Under the pieces are notes generated by a model that was not told the origin of the DNA, ran no database searches, and worked only from the letters and a program-made list of their open reading frames with translations. From positions 1 to 47,420 of the forward strand of contig JACPFV010000017.1 of the NCBI GenBank assembly GCA_016182805.1: a stretch of DNA of 47,420 nt, given 5' to 3'. How positions within the stretch are numbered: position 1 is the stretch's first letter; each line of letters opens with the position of its first letter. The stretch is from Gammaproteobacteria bacterium (GTDB lineage Bacteria; Pseudomonadota; Gammaproteobacteria; Nevskiales; Nevskiaceae). Of this stretch, positions 34,743 to 45,724 are shown piece by piece. A program made the position numbers and the translations under genes.

Positions 34743-34798
34743 TAGAGCCTGTTATGTAGTTGCCGGCGCAGCGATCGCCAACTACATAACAGGCTCTA
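34743..34798. repeat. 56-bp TA-flanked palindromic mini-element
   Basis: Perfect 20-base inverted arms (34743-34762 and 34779-34798) starting TAGAGCCTGTTATGTAGTTG, with core GCGATCGCTGCG read on the minus strand. The design and core match the ends of the 262-bp element before recG (TAGGGTCTGTAAT...GATCGCTGCG). It is probably a deletion derivative of the same family. As RNA it would form a hairpin and may end the cox transcript. Confidence 0.75.
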
Positions 34799-34940
34799 GC
34801 CGGCGGCGGTACGTAGTTTCGATTGACGGCGCCGGCGGGCGCCCGGCGCGCCGCCGGCCGGCTTGCTAACGTGCGGTCCTGGCGCGCGTCCCGACGGAGC
34901 GGGGCGCCACTCCCGTGCAAGGACAACGGAACGGCGGACG

Positions 34941-37300
34941 ATGCCTCACGACACCAACTCGGGCGGCGGCATGGCGTACCAGCGCGAGCTGGACCGCGAC
35001 TCGTGGCGCCTGTCGTTCGCGCCCGAGGTCGAGCGCGAGTTCCGGCGTTTCCACGGGCAGGCCATCCCACGCCGGCGATCGACGCCTGGCTGCTCAAGCC
35101 GCCGCCCGAATTCACGCGCGTCAGCCACGTGCTGCAACTGGCGGTCGAGCTGCCGGCGATGCTGCTCGCGCTGCTGTTCACCGCCGCGCCGCCGCTGCGC
35201 CGCCACGGGGACGCGGTGGCGCTGCTCGCCGCGCTGGCACTGGCGGCGGGGACGCTGATCCAGTATCGGCTCGGCGCGCAGATCGGCTTCTATTTCCCCA
35301 TCGGCATCCCCGCGGCGGTCGTCACCGCCGGCTTCCTGGTCGTCGGCTTCCGCTTCTGGCAGTTCGCGCCGGCCGCCCTGCTGCTGTTCGTCGCGCTCGC
35401 CGCCAGCGTGCTGGCGCTGCCGCTGCCGCCGGTGACGCAGGCGCACGAGCTGCAATTCCTGGCCGCCGGCCTGATCCTGGCCGGCGGCGGCGGCTACCTG
35501 CACGAGCTGCACATCCGCCGCGGCTGGCTGCGCGAGCGCCTGCTGGAGGAGCTGTCGAGCAAGGACGCGCTCACGGGCCTGGCCAATCGCCGCGTGTTCG
35601 ACCGGGCCTGCGCACGGCTGCTGGACCTGGCCAAGCGCGAGGGCCGGCCGCTGACGCTGGCGGTGCTGGACGTGGATCACTTCAAGCAGCTCAACGACCT
35701 CCATGGCCACGCCGCCGGCGACCGTTACCTGCAACGGCTCGGACGGGCGCTGCACGGCCACGCACAGCGGCACGACGCGCTGTGCGGGCGCTACGGCGGC
35801 GAGGAGTTCGTGCTGGCGTACTACGGCTTGGCGGCGGACCAGGCCGCCGCCGTGCTGGAATCGCTGTGCGGCGTGGTGCGCGCCTGCACCGGGCCGGCCG
35901 CGGAGCTGCGGCTCAGCGCCAGCGTCGGCGCCGTCACCGGCGTGCCGGCCTGGAGCGACGACAGCGCGCGCCTGCTCATGGCCGCCGACGAGATGCTGTA
36001 CCGCGCCAAGGCGCAGGGCCGCGACCGCGCGGTGCTGGTCGAGCTGGCCGATCCCGCGGCGCTCGAGCCGGCGGTGTCCGCGCACGCCGGCTGGCGCCAG
36101 CGGCCGCCGCCGGAGGGCGGCGCCGCGCCGATCGAGCGGCGCCACCGGCGCGAGCTGCGGCTGCTGCGCTTCGCGCCGGCGCTGGAGGCGGAGTTCCAGG
36201 AGGGCAATTTCGCCGACAACCGCACCAAGCGCGGCGCCCTGCTGCTGTGGGCCATGCTGCTCGTCGCCGGCCTGCCGGTGCTCGACGGCTTCCTGCTGGA
36301 GCGGCCGGCCGGGTTCGTGCGCGTCGAGCACCTGGTCCAGTACGCGCTGGTGCTGCCGCTGATCCTGCTGGCGTGGTTCTTCACCGTGCCGCGCCCCTCC
36401 GCCTGGGCTTCCGGCCGGCTGCTGACGCTGGCGAGCCTGGCGCTCGGCGGCGGCTTCATCTACCAGCGCCAGGTCGGCGGCGAACTGGGCGTGGAGGTGC
36501 CGCTGGGCTTCGTGCCGATCGTGTTCATCGCCGCGCTGCTGATCTGCCGCCTGCGCTTCCGGCGCTTCCTGCCGTACGCCCTCCTGCTGTGGGGCTTGGC
36601 GGTGGCGGCCGAGCTGCGCAGCGGACGCGCGTCGGCGGTGATTCACCACGAGCTGTTCGCGCTCAACATGCTGACTGCGTTGGCGCTGGTCGGCGGCTAC
36701 ATGCTGGAGCGGGACGCGCGCCGCTCCTGGCTGCGCAAGCGCCTGTTGCGGCACTGGTCGCGGCACGACGAGCTGACCGGCCTGTTCAACCGGCGCACCT
36801 TCGACGAGGAACTGCTCCGGCTGGTCGACCTTGCGCGGCGCGAGGCGCGCCCGCTGGCCGTGGCGATCCTCGACCTCGACCAGTTCAAGGCCTACAACGA
36901 CCGTTACGGGCACGCCGCCGGCGACGAGTGCCTGCGCCGCATCGGCGCGCACCTGGCGCAGGCGCTGCGCCGCGGCGGCGACCTGTGCGCGCGCTGGGGC
37001 GGCGAGGAGTTCGCCATCGCCCTTTACGGCATGGACGGCGTCGCGGCGGGCGCGCTGCTGGAACGGCTGCGCGCCGACGTGGCGCGCCTGGAGATGCCGG
37101 GCGCGGCCGTCACGGCCAGCATCGGCGCGAGCTGGACGGTGCCGGGACCGGGCGGCACGCCCGCCGAGCTGCTGGCCGCCGCCGATCGGGCCCTGTACCG
37201 CGCCAAGGGCCTGGGCCGCGATCGCCTGGTCGTCGCCGAAGGCGCGGCCGCGGAGCCGCCGCCGGGCGTGGCGGGCTTGCCGGCCGACGAGCCGGCGTAA
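34941..37300 (+). CDS. Tandemly duplicated membrane diguanylate cyclase (two GGDEF domains), frame break near 35070
   Basis: Two copies of the same unit are fused: a short N-terminal helix, a multi-helix membrane domain, then GGDEF. Copy 1 begins MAYQRELDRDSWRLSFAPEV and has RYGGEEF (near 35792); copy 2 begins RRHRRELRLLRFAPAL (near 36139) and has RWGGEEF (near 37000). Both catalytic loops are intact. Copy 2 has the RxxD inhibitory site (RGGD before LCARW); copy 1 reads RHDA instead. Between FRRFHGQAI and PAIDAWLL copy 1 lacks about 17 residues (its first helix) and the frame shifts, so translation from 34941 would stop at 35258. Restarts at GTG 35129 or ATG 35159 could give a shorter product. 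It may be a deletion mutant or a sequence error. Confidence 0.75.
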
Positions 37301-37318
37301 AGTCGGCGCGGAAACGAA

Positions 37319-37342
37319 CAAGCCCCCGTTGCCGGGGGCTTG
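37319..37342 (-). terminator. Terminator downstream of rpoH
   Basis: Perfect 10-base arms CAAGCCCCCG (37319-37328) and CGGGGGCTTG (37333-37342), loop TTGC. On the minus strand it is followed by TTCGTTTCC. It lies between two convergent genes and probably serves both. Confidence 0.8.
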
Positions 37343-37357
37343 CGGTTCGCTGCCGGG

Positions 37358-38245
<888 letters not shown>

Positions 38246-38269
38246 TTCCGGACCTCCCATGACAAATTT

Positions 38270-38299
38270 ATTTTAGCACTCGAGCAAGTAGAGTGCTAA
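38270..38299 (-). promoter_or_regulatory. Candidate rpoH promoter inside CIRCE
   Basis: Read on the minus strand: TTAGCA (38299-38294), 18 bp, TAAAAT (38275-38270, five of six bases). The -35 and part of the -10 lie within the CIRCE arms. The predicted leader is only about 18 nt. Confidence 0.55.
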
Positions 38300-38300
38300 A
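38272..38300. promoter_or_regulatory. CIRCE element (HrcA operator) upstream of rpoH
   Basis: TTAGCACTC (38273-38281), 9-bp spacer, GAGTGCTAA (38291-38299): an exact match to the CIRCE consensus, extended by one further T/A pair on each side. It ends 27 bp before the rpoH ATG and overlaps the candidate promoter. HrcA binding here would repress rpoH until heat or misfolded protein titrates GroEL. Confidence 0.95.
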
Positions 38301-38375
38301 CGGCGGGGCAAGTTCCTTTCGCGCCAGACCTTAGGCGGAGACCGCTTTGCGGACAATGACTTGGATCAATCGCCG

Positions 38376-39317
38376 TCAGGCCGGCTCGATCTTCCCCAGG
38401 TGCCGGCTGACGGTCCAGAACGAGCCGATGGCGCCGAGCAGGAAGCCGGCGCCGAGCATCGCCAGGGTGGCGGAAAACGACAGGCCGGAAAGGGAAAAGC
38501 CGCTCTCGTAGAGGCCGGCCAGCCGCCGCGCCGGGCCGGACAGGGCGAGCAGGGCGCCGTGCACGAAAATCCAGGCGATCGCGCCGCCGGCCAGGCCGTA
38601 GCAGATGCCGGTGTGCAGGAACGGGCGGCGGATGAAGGCGTCGGGCGCGCCGATCAGCTTCATCACCACGATCTCGTCGCGCCGGTTCTCGATGTCCAGG
38701 CGGATGGTGTTGCCGACGGTCACGATCACCGCCAGCGCCAGCACCGCGGACAGGATCAGCACGCTGCGCTCGACCATGCCCAGGATGGCGTAGAGCCGCT
38801 CCAGCCACTTGTGGTCGACCTTGGCCAGCTCGACCTCCGGCAGGCGCGTCAGCTCGGTCATCAGGCGGTCGGTTGCCTCGGCGCCGTCGCGCGTGTCGGG
38901 GGTGATGACGATCACCGCCGGCAGCGGATTGTCCTCCAGCAGTTGCAGCGCCTCGCCGAAGCCGGACAGCTCCCGGAACTCGGCCAGCGACTGCTCGCGC
39001 GAGATGTACTCGCTCTTCTGCACGCCGCGCCGCCGGCGCAGCTCCTGCGCCAGCGCGCGCCCGCGCGCCGCACTCACCGAGTCCTTGAGGAACAGCGAGG
39101 TCTGCAGGCTGCCTTCCCAGGAAAAGCTGATCGCCGACAGGTTCTTGACCAGCAGATGCAGGCCGGCCGGCAGCGCGAGCGTGATGCCGACGACCGCGGC
39201 GGTGAGCAGGGTCGACACCGGCTCGCGGTACAGGCGCCCGACGGTGGCGACGAACTCGCGCAGGTGGTCCTGGGTCCAGCGGCCGAGCAGGCCCGGGCGC
39301 GGCGCGGCGCTACTCAT
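38376..39317 (-). CDS. ftsX: Cell-division protein FtsX
   Basis: A 313-residue membrane subunit of the FtsEX complex, which regulates septal peptidoglycan hydrolysis. A cytoplasmic N-terminus and first helix (TAAVVGITLALPAGLHLLV) precede a periplasmic loop with SLFLKDSVS and EYISREQSLAEF. Three C-terminal helices include NTIRLDIENRRDEIVVMKLIGA, the FtsX/ABC-permease signature. The start overlaps the end of ftsE by 8 bp. Confidence 0.96.
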   Translation of the reverse strand: MSSAAPRPGLLGRWTQDHLREFVATVGRLYREPVSTLLTAAVVGITLALPAGLHLLVKNLSAISFSWEGSLQTSLFLKDSVSAARGRALAQELRRRRGVQKSEYISREQSLAEFRELSGFGEALQLLEDNPLPAVIVITPDTRDGAEATDRLMTELTRLPEVELAKVDHKWLERLYAILGMVERSVLILSAVLALAVIVTVGNTIRLDIENRRDEIVVMKLIGAPDAFIRRPFLHTGICYGLAGGAIAWIFVHGALLALSGPARRLAGLYESGFSLSGLSFSATLAMLGAGFLLGAIGSFWTVSRHLGKIEPA

Positions 39318-40008
39318 GGTCCAGCTCCGCGAAGGCCACCGGCTGGTCCTTGGAGATGCGCCCGCCGTCGAGGTGGATGACGCGGTACGGCAGCTGCTGG
39401 ATCAGGTCGATGGCGTGCGTCGCCACCAGCACGCTGACGCCGACCTCGTTGAAGCGGCGGAAGATCTCCATCGTTTCCAGCGCCATCTCCGGGTCGAGGT
39501 TGCCGGTCGGCTCGTCGGCCAGCAGCAGGATCGGCTTGGTGACGATGGCGCGGGCGATGCCCACGCGCTGCTGCTCGCCGCCGGACAGGGTCATCGGCAT
39601 GGCCTTTTCCTTGTGCAGCAGGCCGACCGAATCCAGCGCCGCGCGCACGCGCCGGCCGATGTCCTCGTGCGCATAGCCGCGGATCACCAGCGGCAGCGCT
39701 ACGTTGTCGAACACGGTGCGGTCGTACAGCAGGTTGAAGTTCTGGAAGATGATCCCGATCTGCTGGCGGTACAGCGGGATGTGGCGGCGCTTGAGCGTGG
39801 CCAGGTTCTGGCCGTTGACCACGATCTGCCCGCGCGTCGGCCGCGCCAGCAGCGCGATCAGCTTGAGCAGGGTGCTCTTGCCGGCGCCGGAGCGGCCGGT
39901 GAGGAAGGCCATCTCGCCCTTGGCCAGGCGGAAGCCGATGTCGGCCAGGACTTCGCCGCCGCCCGGATAGCGGTGGCTGACGCTGTGGAAATGGACGATC
40001 TGGGACAT
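39310..40008 (-). CDS. ftsE: Cell-division ATP-binding protein FtsE
   Basis: A 232-residue ABC ATPase partner of FtsX. Walker A GRSGAGKST, signature LSGGEQQRVGIARAI, Walker B LLLADEPTGNLD and the switch His in VATHAID are present. It follows ftsY with a 7-bp gap and overlaps ftsX. Confidence 0.97.
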   Translation of the reverse strand: MSQIVHFHSVSHRYPGGGEVLADIGFRLAKGEMAFLTGRSGAGKSTLLKLIALLARPTRGQIVVNGQNLATLKRRHIPLYRQQIGIIFQNFNLLYDRTVFDNVALPLVIRGYAHEDIGRRVRAALDSVGLLHKEKAMPMTLSGGEQQRVGIARAIVTKPILLLADEPTGNLDPEMALETMEIFRRFNEVGVSVLVATHAIDLIQQLPYRVIHLDGGRISKDQPVAFAELDHE

Positions 40009-40015
40009 CGCTTCG

Positions 40016-40966
40016 TTATGCGCGGGACGGCGGGTTTCCGATCAGCGCGGCGGCAAACTCCTGCGCCTTGAAGACCCCCAGGTCCTCAACGGCTTCGCCG
40101 ATTCCGATGAACCGCACCGGCAAGGCCAGCCGCCGGGCGAGCGCGAGCAGGATACCGCCCTTGGCGGTGCCGTCCAACTTGGCGATCGCGATGCCGGTCA
40201 GGCCGATCGCCTCGTGGAATTGCAGGGCCTGGTTGAGCGCGTTCTGGCCGGTGGTGGCGTCGACCACCAGCAGCACCTCGTGCGGCGCGTACGGGTCGTG
40301 CTTCTGCACCACGCGCTTGATCTTGCGCAGCTCCTCCATCAGGTGCGCCTGCGTGTGCAGGCGCCCGGCGGTGTCGGCGATCACGATGTCGGTGCCGCGC
40401 GCCTTGGCCGCCTGCACGGCGTCGTAGATCACGGAGGCGGAATCGGCGCCCTCGGTCTGCGCGACGACCGGCACGTCCACCCGCTGCGCCCAGGTCTTCA
40501 ACTGCTGCACGGCGGCGGCGCGGAAGGTGTCGCCGGCGGCCAGCAGCACCGACTTGCCCTCGGCCTTGAAGCGCGCGGCGAGCTTGCCGATGGTGGTGGT
40601 CTTGCCCACGCCGTTGACGCCGACCACGAACAGGATGTACGGGCGGATGAAGTCGGGGATGGCCAGCGGCCGCTCCACCGGTTGCAGCACCGCGAGCAGC
40701 GCCTTTTCCAGCGCGGCGCGCAGCTGCGCCTCGGTCGCGATCCGTCCGGACATGACGTCCGCGCGCAGGCTCTTGACGATCGGCTGCGTCGCCTCCAGGC
40801 CCGCGTCGGCGGTCAGCAGGCGGGTCTCGATCTCCTCCAGCGCGTCCTCGCCGAGCTTGTCGGCGACGAACAGGCGCCCGAGGTCGTAGGTCAGCCAGGA
40901 ATCGCCGCGGTTGAGCCGCGTGCGCAGGCGGGAGAAGAACGATTCGCTCTTGGGGGATTCGCTCAT
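40016..40966 (-). CDS. ftsY: Signal recognition particle receptor FtsY
   Basis: A 316-residue SRP-receptor GTPase. The NG domain has G1 GVNGVGKT (116-123), [25 protein letters not shown] and the [10 protein letters not shown] motif near the end. The start at 40966 overlaps the stop of the preceding DedA gene. It lacks the long acidic A domain of the E. coli protein, having only about 15 residues before the N domain; short forms are common. Confidence 0.97.
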   Translation of the reverse strand: MSESPKSESFFSRLRTRLNRGDSWLTYDLGRLFVADKLGEDALEEIETRLLTADAGLEATQPIVKSLRADVMSGRIATEAQLRAALEKALLAVLQPVERPLAIPDFIRPYILFVVGVNGVGKTTTIGKLAARFKAEGKSVLLAAGDTFRAAAVQQLKTWAQRVDVPVVAQTEGADSASVIYDAVQAAKARGTDIVIADTAGRLHTQAHLMEELRKIKRVVQKHDPYAPHEVLLVVDATTGQNALNQALQFHEAIGLTGIAIAKLDGTAKGGILLALARRLALPVRFIGIGEAVEDLGVFKAQEFAAALIGNPPSRA

Positions 40967-42954
40967 GGTTTCTTGGGTTTCAGTAGCCAGACCGGCTGGC
41001 CGTCCTCGCCGCTGCCCTGGATCAGCTCGAAGCCGTCGAGGCCGGACAGCAGCTCCGCCACCGGCACCTGCGCGCCGCGGTCGGACACCGGGTAGCGCAG
41101 CAGGCGGTAGAAGGTGCGCGCCTGCTGCACGCGCAGGTTGCCGACCCAGATGCGCGGGCCGTCCTTGAGACGCCAGGTCGACGGCCAGAGTTGCAGCAGG
41201 TACTGGCGCGCCTCGTCGATGGGCAGGCGCAGCACCGTCGCCTGGTAGCGGCCGGCGTGCACCTGCGGCAGCACCGGCAGATCGGCGACCGGGCCTTCGG
41301 TGGCGAGCCAGTGCAGCATGTTGGCGAACGACAGGCGTCGCGGCCAGCGCCAGCCGTGCGCGCCGGCGGCGTGCTCGATGTCCGGCAGCTCGCCGGCCCA
41401 TTGCAGGTCGAAGCGCAGCTTGGGCCGCCCGGCCATGTCCATGCGCTGCGACGGCAGCTTGCGGTAGCCGCCGTCGACCCATTCCTGCGCGCTCATCGCC
41501 GTCAGCCGCCACCAGGGCTTGGCGGCGTCCAGGCGCACGGCGTAGCCGGTGCTCCAGTGCACCATCGCGGCGGCGCCGAAGGTCAGCGCCACCAGCGGCA
41601 GGAGATGCGGCGCGGCCACGCGCTGCGCGCGGTGGCGGCGGTAGCCCAGGCCCAGCGCCGCCACCCACAGCGCGCCGATCAGCACCGCGAACAGGCCCAT
41701 GCTGAACCACTGCGCGCCCAGGTACAGCTCCGACAGCAGGATCAGCAGCAGCAGCGCGATGGCGGTGCCGTAGAAGCCGGCGCGCGCGCGCGCGTTGCGG
41801 CGCGTCGCCAGCAGCACCGGGATGAAGCCATAGATCACCGTCGCCAGGATCAGCTCGCGGCCGGAGAAGTGCGCGCGCAGCTGGCCGCGGTAGTACTCCA
41901 GCGGCGTGGAGAAGGTCGGCAGCGCGAACAGCGCCAGCGAGATCGCACTGCCGAAGGCGACCGCCGCGATCCAGTGCGCGGCGGCGCGGTCGCGGCTCTT
42001 CCACAGCAGCGCCGCCAGCGTCGCCGCCGCCACCGGCGCGTAGACCTGCCATTCGCCGAGCTGGGCGATGGCGACCGCCGCCGCGGTCGCGGCCGGCGTG
42101 CGCAGGTCGTGCAGGGTCTGGTAGACCAGCGCGTCGAGCGCCGGCGGGTACTCGCGCCAGCCCAGGCCCCACCACAGCGCCAGCCACAGCGCGCCGAGCG
42201 CCAGCAGGGACAGCGCCACGATCGCCAGGCCCGGCGTCTCCGGGTGGTCGGGGTTGGCCAGCGCCTCGCCCAGCAGGCCCAGCCGGCGGTGGCGGTGGCT
42301 CCAGTCGAGCAGGGCGTGCAGCCATTCCTCGGTATGGCCCTGCACCGCGATCACGCTGCGGCGCGTCAGCCAGAAGCCGAGCCAGACCAGCACCAGCGCA
42401 CAGACGATCAGCACCGCCAGCCGTCCCGCGACCTCGGCCGCCAGGCCCAGCGAGGCGGAGAACGCCAGGCCCAGGGCGATGAAGCCGCCGGCCCACAGGA
42501 AGCCGGCCAGGAACTCGATCAGCAGGAAGCTGAGCAGGCGCATGCCGTGCGCGCCGGCGATGGCGGCGATGAACGGCCGCACCAGGCCGACGTAGCGCCC
42601 CAGCATCAGGCCCTTGGCGCCGTGGCGCTGCACGATCTGGCGGCTGCGCTCGATCGCGCTGGTGTAGCGCTGCGCGAACGGGGAGCGCAGCGCGCGCTCG
42701 CCGAAGCGGCGGCCGATCCAGAAATTGACCAGGTCGCCGGCGACCGCGCCGGCGGTGGCGAAGGCCAGCGCCGCCCACAGCTCCAGCTTGCCGAAGGCGA
42801 CGAATGCGCCGGCCGCGAGCAGCACCACCGTGGTCGGGATCAGCGCGCCCAGCACGATGATCGACTCGCCGGCGCAGCACAGGAACAGCAGGACCAGGGT
42901 CAGGCCGACGTGGCCGCCGACCCAGTCCAGCACCGTTTGCAGCAGCTGTTCCAC
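40963..42954 (-). CDS. DedA - degenerate PAP2 - LssY_C membrane protein
   Basis: A 663-residue multidomain membrane protein. Residues about 15-200 are a DedA/VTT domain (GESIIVLGALIPTTVV, the GRYVGLVRPFIAAIAG core with R and P residues typical of lipid scrambling or transport). Residues about 230-470 align with PAP2 phosphatase, but the catalytic motifs are altered: PSGH reads HFSGR, and SRxYLGxHWxxD reads SELYLGAQWFSM. Residues about 480-660 match LssY_C (EWVDGGYRKLPSQ, RYQATVLRLPID, WVGNLR). Full-length relatives include Legionella LssY-type proteins. Its stop overlaps the ftsY start (ATGA) and it begins 10 bp after hemL. Confidence 0.88.
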   Translation of the reverse strand: MEQLLQTVLDWVGGHVGLTLVLLFLCCAGESIIVLGALIPTTVVLLAAGAFVAFGKLELWAALAFATAGAVAGDLVNFWIGRRFGERALRSPFAQRYTSAIERSRQIVQRHGAKGLMLGRYVGLVRPFIAAIAGAHGMRLLSFLLIEFLAGFLWAGGFIALGLAFSASLGLAAEVAGRLAVLIVCALVLVWLGFWLTRRSVIAVQGHTEEWLHALLDWSHRHRRLGLLGEALANPDHPETPGLAIVALSLLALGALWLALWWGLGWREYPPALDALVYQTLHDLRTPAATAAAVAIAQLGEWQVYAPVAAATLAALLWKSRDRAAAHWIAAVAFGSAISLALFALPTFSTPLEYYRGQLRAHFSGRELILATVIYGFIPVLLATRRNARARAGFYGTAIALLLLILLSELYLGAQWFSMGLFAVLIGALWVAALGLGYRRHRAQRVAAPHLLPLVALTFGAAAMVHWSTGYAVRLDAAKPWWRLTAMSAQEWVDGGYRKLPSQRMDMAGRPKLRFDLQWAGELPDIEHAAGAHGWRWPRRLSFANMLHWLATEGPVADLPVLPQVHAGRYQATVLRLPIDEARQYLLQLWPSTWRLKDGPRIWVGNLRVQQARTFYRLLRYPVSDRGAQVPVAELLSGLDGFELIQGSGEDGQPVWLLKPKKP

Positions 42955-42964
42955 TCGAGCCGGC

Positions 42965-44245
<1,281 letters not shown>

Positions 44246-44252
44246 TTACGAA

Positions 44253-44279
44253 GTTTCCGGTTTCGGGTTTCCGGTTTCC
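44253..44279. repeat. Heptamer tandem repeat between hemL and thiE
   Basis: Four copies of GTTTCSG (GTTTCCG, GTTTCGG, GTTTCCG, GTTTCC). Inverted copies GGGAAAC and GGAAAC lie at about 44310-44335 and form the last codons of thiE on the minus strand, so the region can fold into a long hairpin. Confidence 0.65.
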
Positions 44280-44321
44280 AGCGCCTCGTCCGGCGCCCCG
44301 CGAGGGGCGGCCGGGAAACGG

Positions 44322-44954
44322 CTACCGGAAACAGTGTGCATAGGCGCGCGCCGCCGCCTCGATGTCCGCGGCGCCGAACACCCCTTCCACCGCCGCGACC
44401 AGATCGGCTCCCGCCTGGATCGCGGAGCGGGCGTTGTCCGGCGTGATGCCGCCGATGGCGCAGATCGGTATTGGAATACGCGCGCGCGCCTGGCGCAGCA
44501 ATTCTAAATCGGCCGGCGGCGCCTCGGGCTTGGTGCGCGACGGGAAAAAGCGGCCGAAGGCCACGTAGCTCGCGCCGGCGGCCAGCGCCGCCTGCGCGCG
44601 CGCCAGCTCATTGTGACAGGTCGCGCCGACGATCGCGCCGGGACCGAGGCGGCGGCGCGCCTGGTCCACCGCCATGTCGCCGCGGCCGACGTGCACGCCG
44701 TCGGCGCCGACCGCCGCCGCCAGTTCGACGTCGTCGTTGATGAGGAGCAGCGCGCCGTGCGCGCGGCAACGCTCCAGCAGCGCGGCGGCCTGGCGCCGGC
44801 GGGTTGCCGGGTCGTTCCACTTGTCGCGGTACTGGATCAGCGCCGCGCCGCCGCGCAGCGCGGCGTCGACGGCGCCGGGCAGGCGCTCCGGCGCGTGGCA
44901 CAGGGCTTCGGAGGTGATGGCGTAGAGGCCCTTCAAGACCGGGGGCGGAATCAC
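44322..44954 (-). CDS. thiE: Thiamine-phosphate synthase
   Basis: A 210-residue TIM-barrel enzyme joining HMP-PP and thiazole phosphate. It has IQYRDKWNDPATR, LLINDDVELA, ADGVHVGRGD, IVGATCHN, VAFGRFFPSRTK and the phosphate-binding PICAIGGITPDN. It starts at GTG 44954, overlapping the thiD stop (GTGA). The final codons TGT-TTC-CGG-TAG are built from the GTTTCCG repeat family. Confidence 0.96.
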   Translation of the reverse strand: MIPPPVLKGLYAITSEALCHAPERLPGAVDAALRGGAALIQYRDKWNDPATRRRQAAALLERCRAHGALLLINDDVELAAAVGADGVHVGRGDMAVDQARRRLGPGAIVGATCHNELARAQAALAAGASYVAFGRFFPSRTKPEAPPADLELLRQARARIPIPICAIGGITPDNARSAIQAGADLVAAVEGVFGAADIEAAARAYAHCFR

Positions 44955-45724
44955 GGCAGGCGGCCCGGAATGGCGCGGCCCTGGCCGATGCGGCGGGCGC
45001 GTTGCAGCGTCTCGTGGGTGTACCGCTGCGCCTGCTCGATGGCCGGCCCGATCCCGGCGCCGCACGCCAGCCGCGCGGCGAGGGCGGCGGCCAGCGTGCA
45101 GCCGGCGCCGTGAAAGCCGCCGGCCAGGCGCGGCCAGGTGAATGTGCGCGGCGCCTGGCCGGTGCCGAACCAGGTGTTGACGACTTCGGCGCCCGGCTCG
45201 TCGCCGCCGGTGACGAGCACGTGGCGCACGCCGGCGCGCAGCAGCTCCGCGGCGCAATCGGGCAGGGCCTCCCGGCGCGCCAGGCGCCGGGCCTCGGCGG
45301 CGTTGGGCGTCAGCACCGTGACCTTGGGCAGCAGTTGTTCCTGCAGGGCGGCTTGCAGCGCGGCGGAGGCGAGGTTGGTGCCGCCGCCGGCGCGCAGGAT
45401 CGGGTCCAGCACCACCGGCACGCCGGCGCGCTCGATCGCCGCCAGCAGCACCGGGATCTGGGCGGCGTCGCCCAGCAGCCCGATTTTCACCGCGCTCACC
45501 GTGCAGTCCGCCAGCAGGGCGTCGATCTGTGCCGCCATCAGGATGGGCGCGACCGGGGACACCCGCGCCACGTTGCGCGTGTCCTGCACCGTATGCGCGG
45601 TAATCACGGTTACGGCGTGCGCGCCGCTGGCGGCGACCGCCTCAATGTCGGCCTGGATGCCGGCGCCGCCGGTCGGATCGTGGCCGGACAGGCACAGCAC
45701 CAGGGGGCGGTCGGGACGGGTCAT
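44951..45724 (-). CDS. thiD: Hydroxymethylpyrimidine/phosphomethylpyrimidine kinase
   Basis: A 257-residue ribokinase-fold enzyme phosphorylating HMP and HMP-P. It has SGHDPTGGAGIQADI, ITAHTVQDT, VKIGLLG, VVLDPIL, the TPNAAEA segment and the catalytic region GGFHGAGCTLAAALAA. The canonical GTGCT around the anion hole reads HGAGCT here. It begins the thiD-thiE-hemL run. No TPP riboswitch is recognisable upstream. Confidence 0.95.
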   Translation of the reverse strand: MTRPDRPLVLCLSGHDPTGGAGIQADIEAVAASGAHAVTVITAHTVQDTRNVARVSPVAPILMAAQIDALLADCTVSAVKIGLLGDAAQIPVLLAAIERAGVPVVLDPILRAGGGTNLASAALQAALQEQLLPKVTVLTPNAAEARRLARREALPDCAAELLRAGVRHVLVTGGDEPGAEVVNTWFGTGQAPRTFTWPRLAGGFHGAGCTLAAALAARLACGAGIGPAIEQAQRYTHETLQRARRIGQGRAIPGRLP

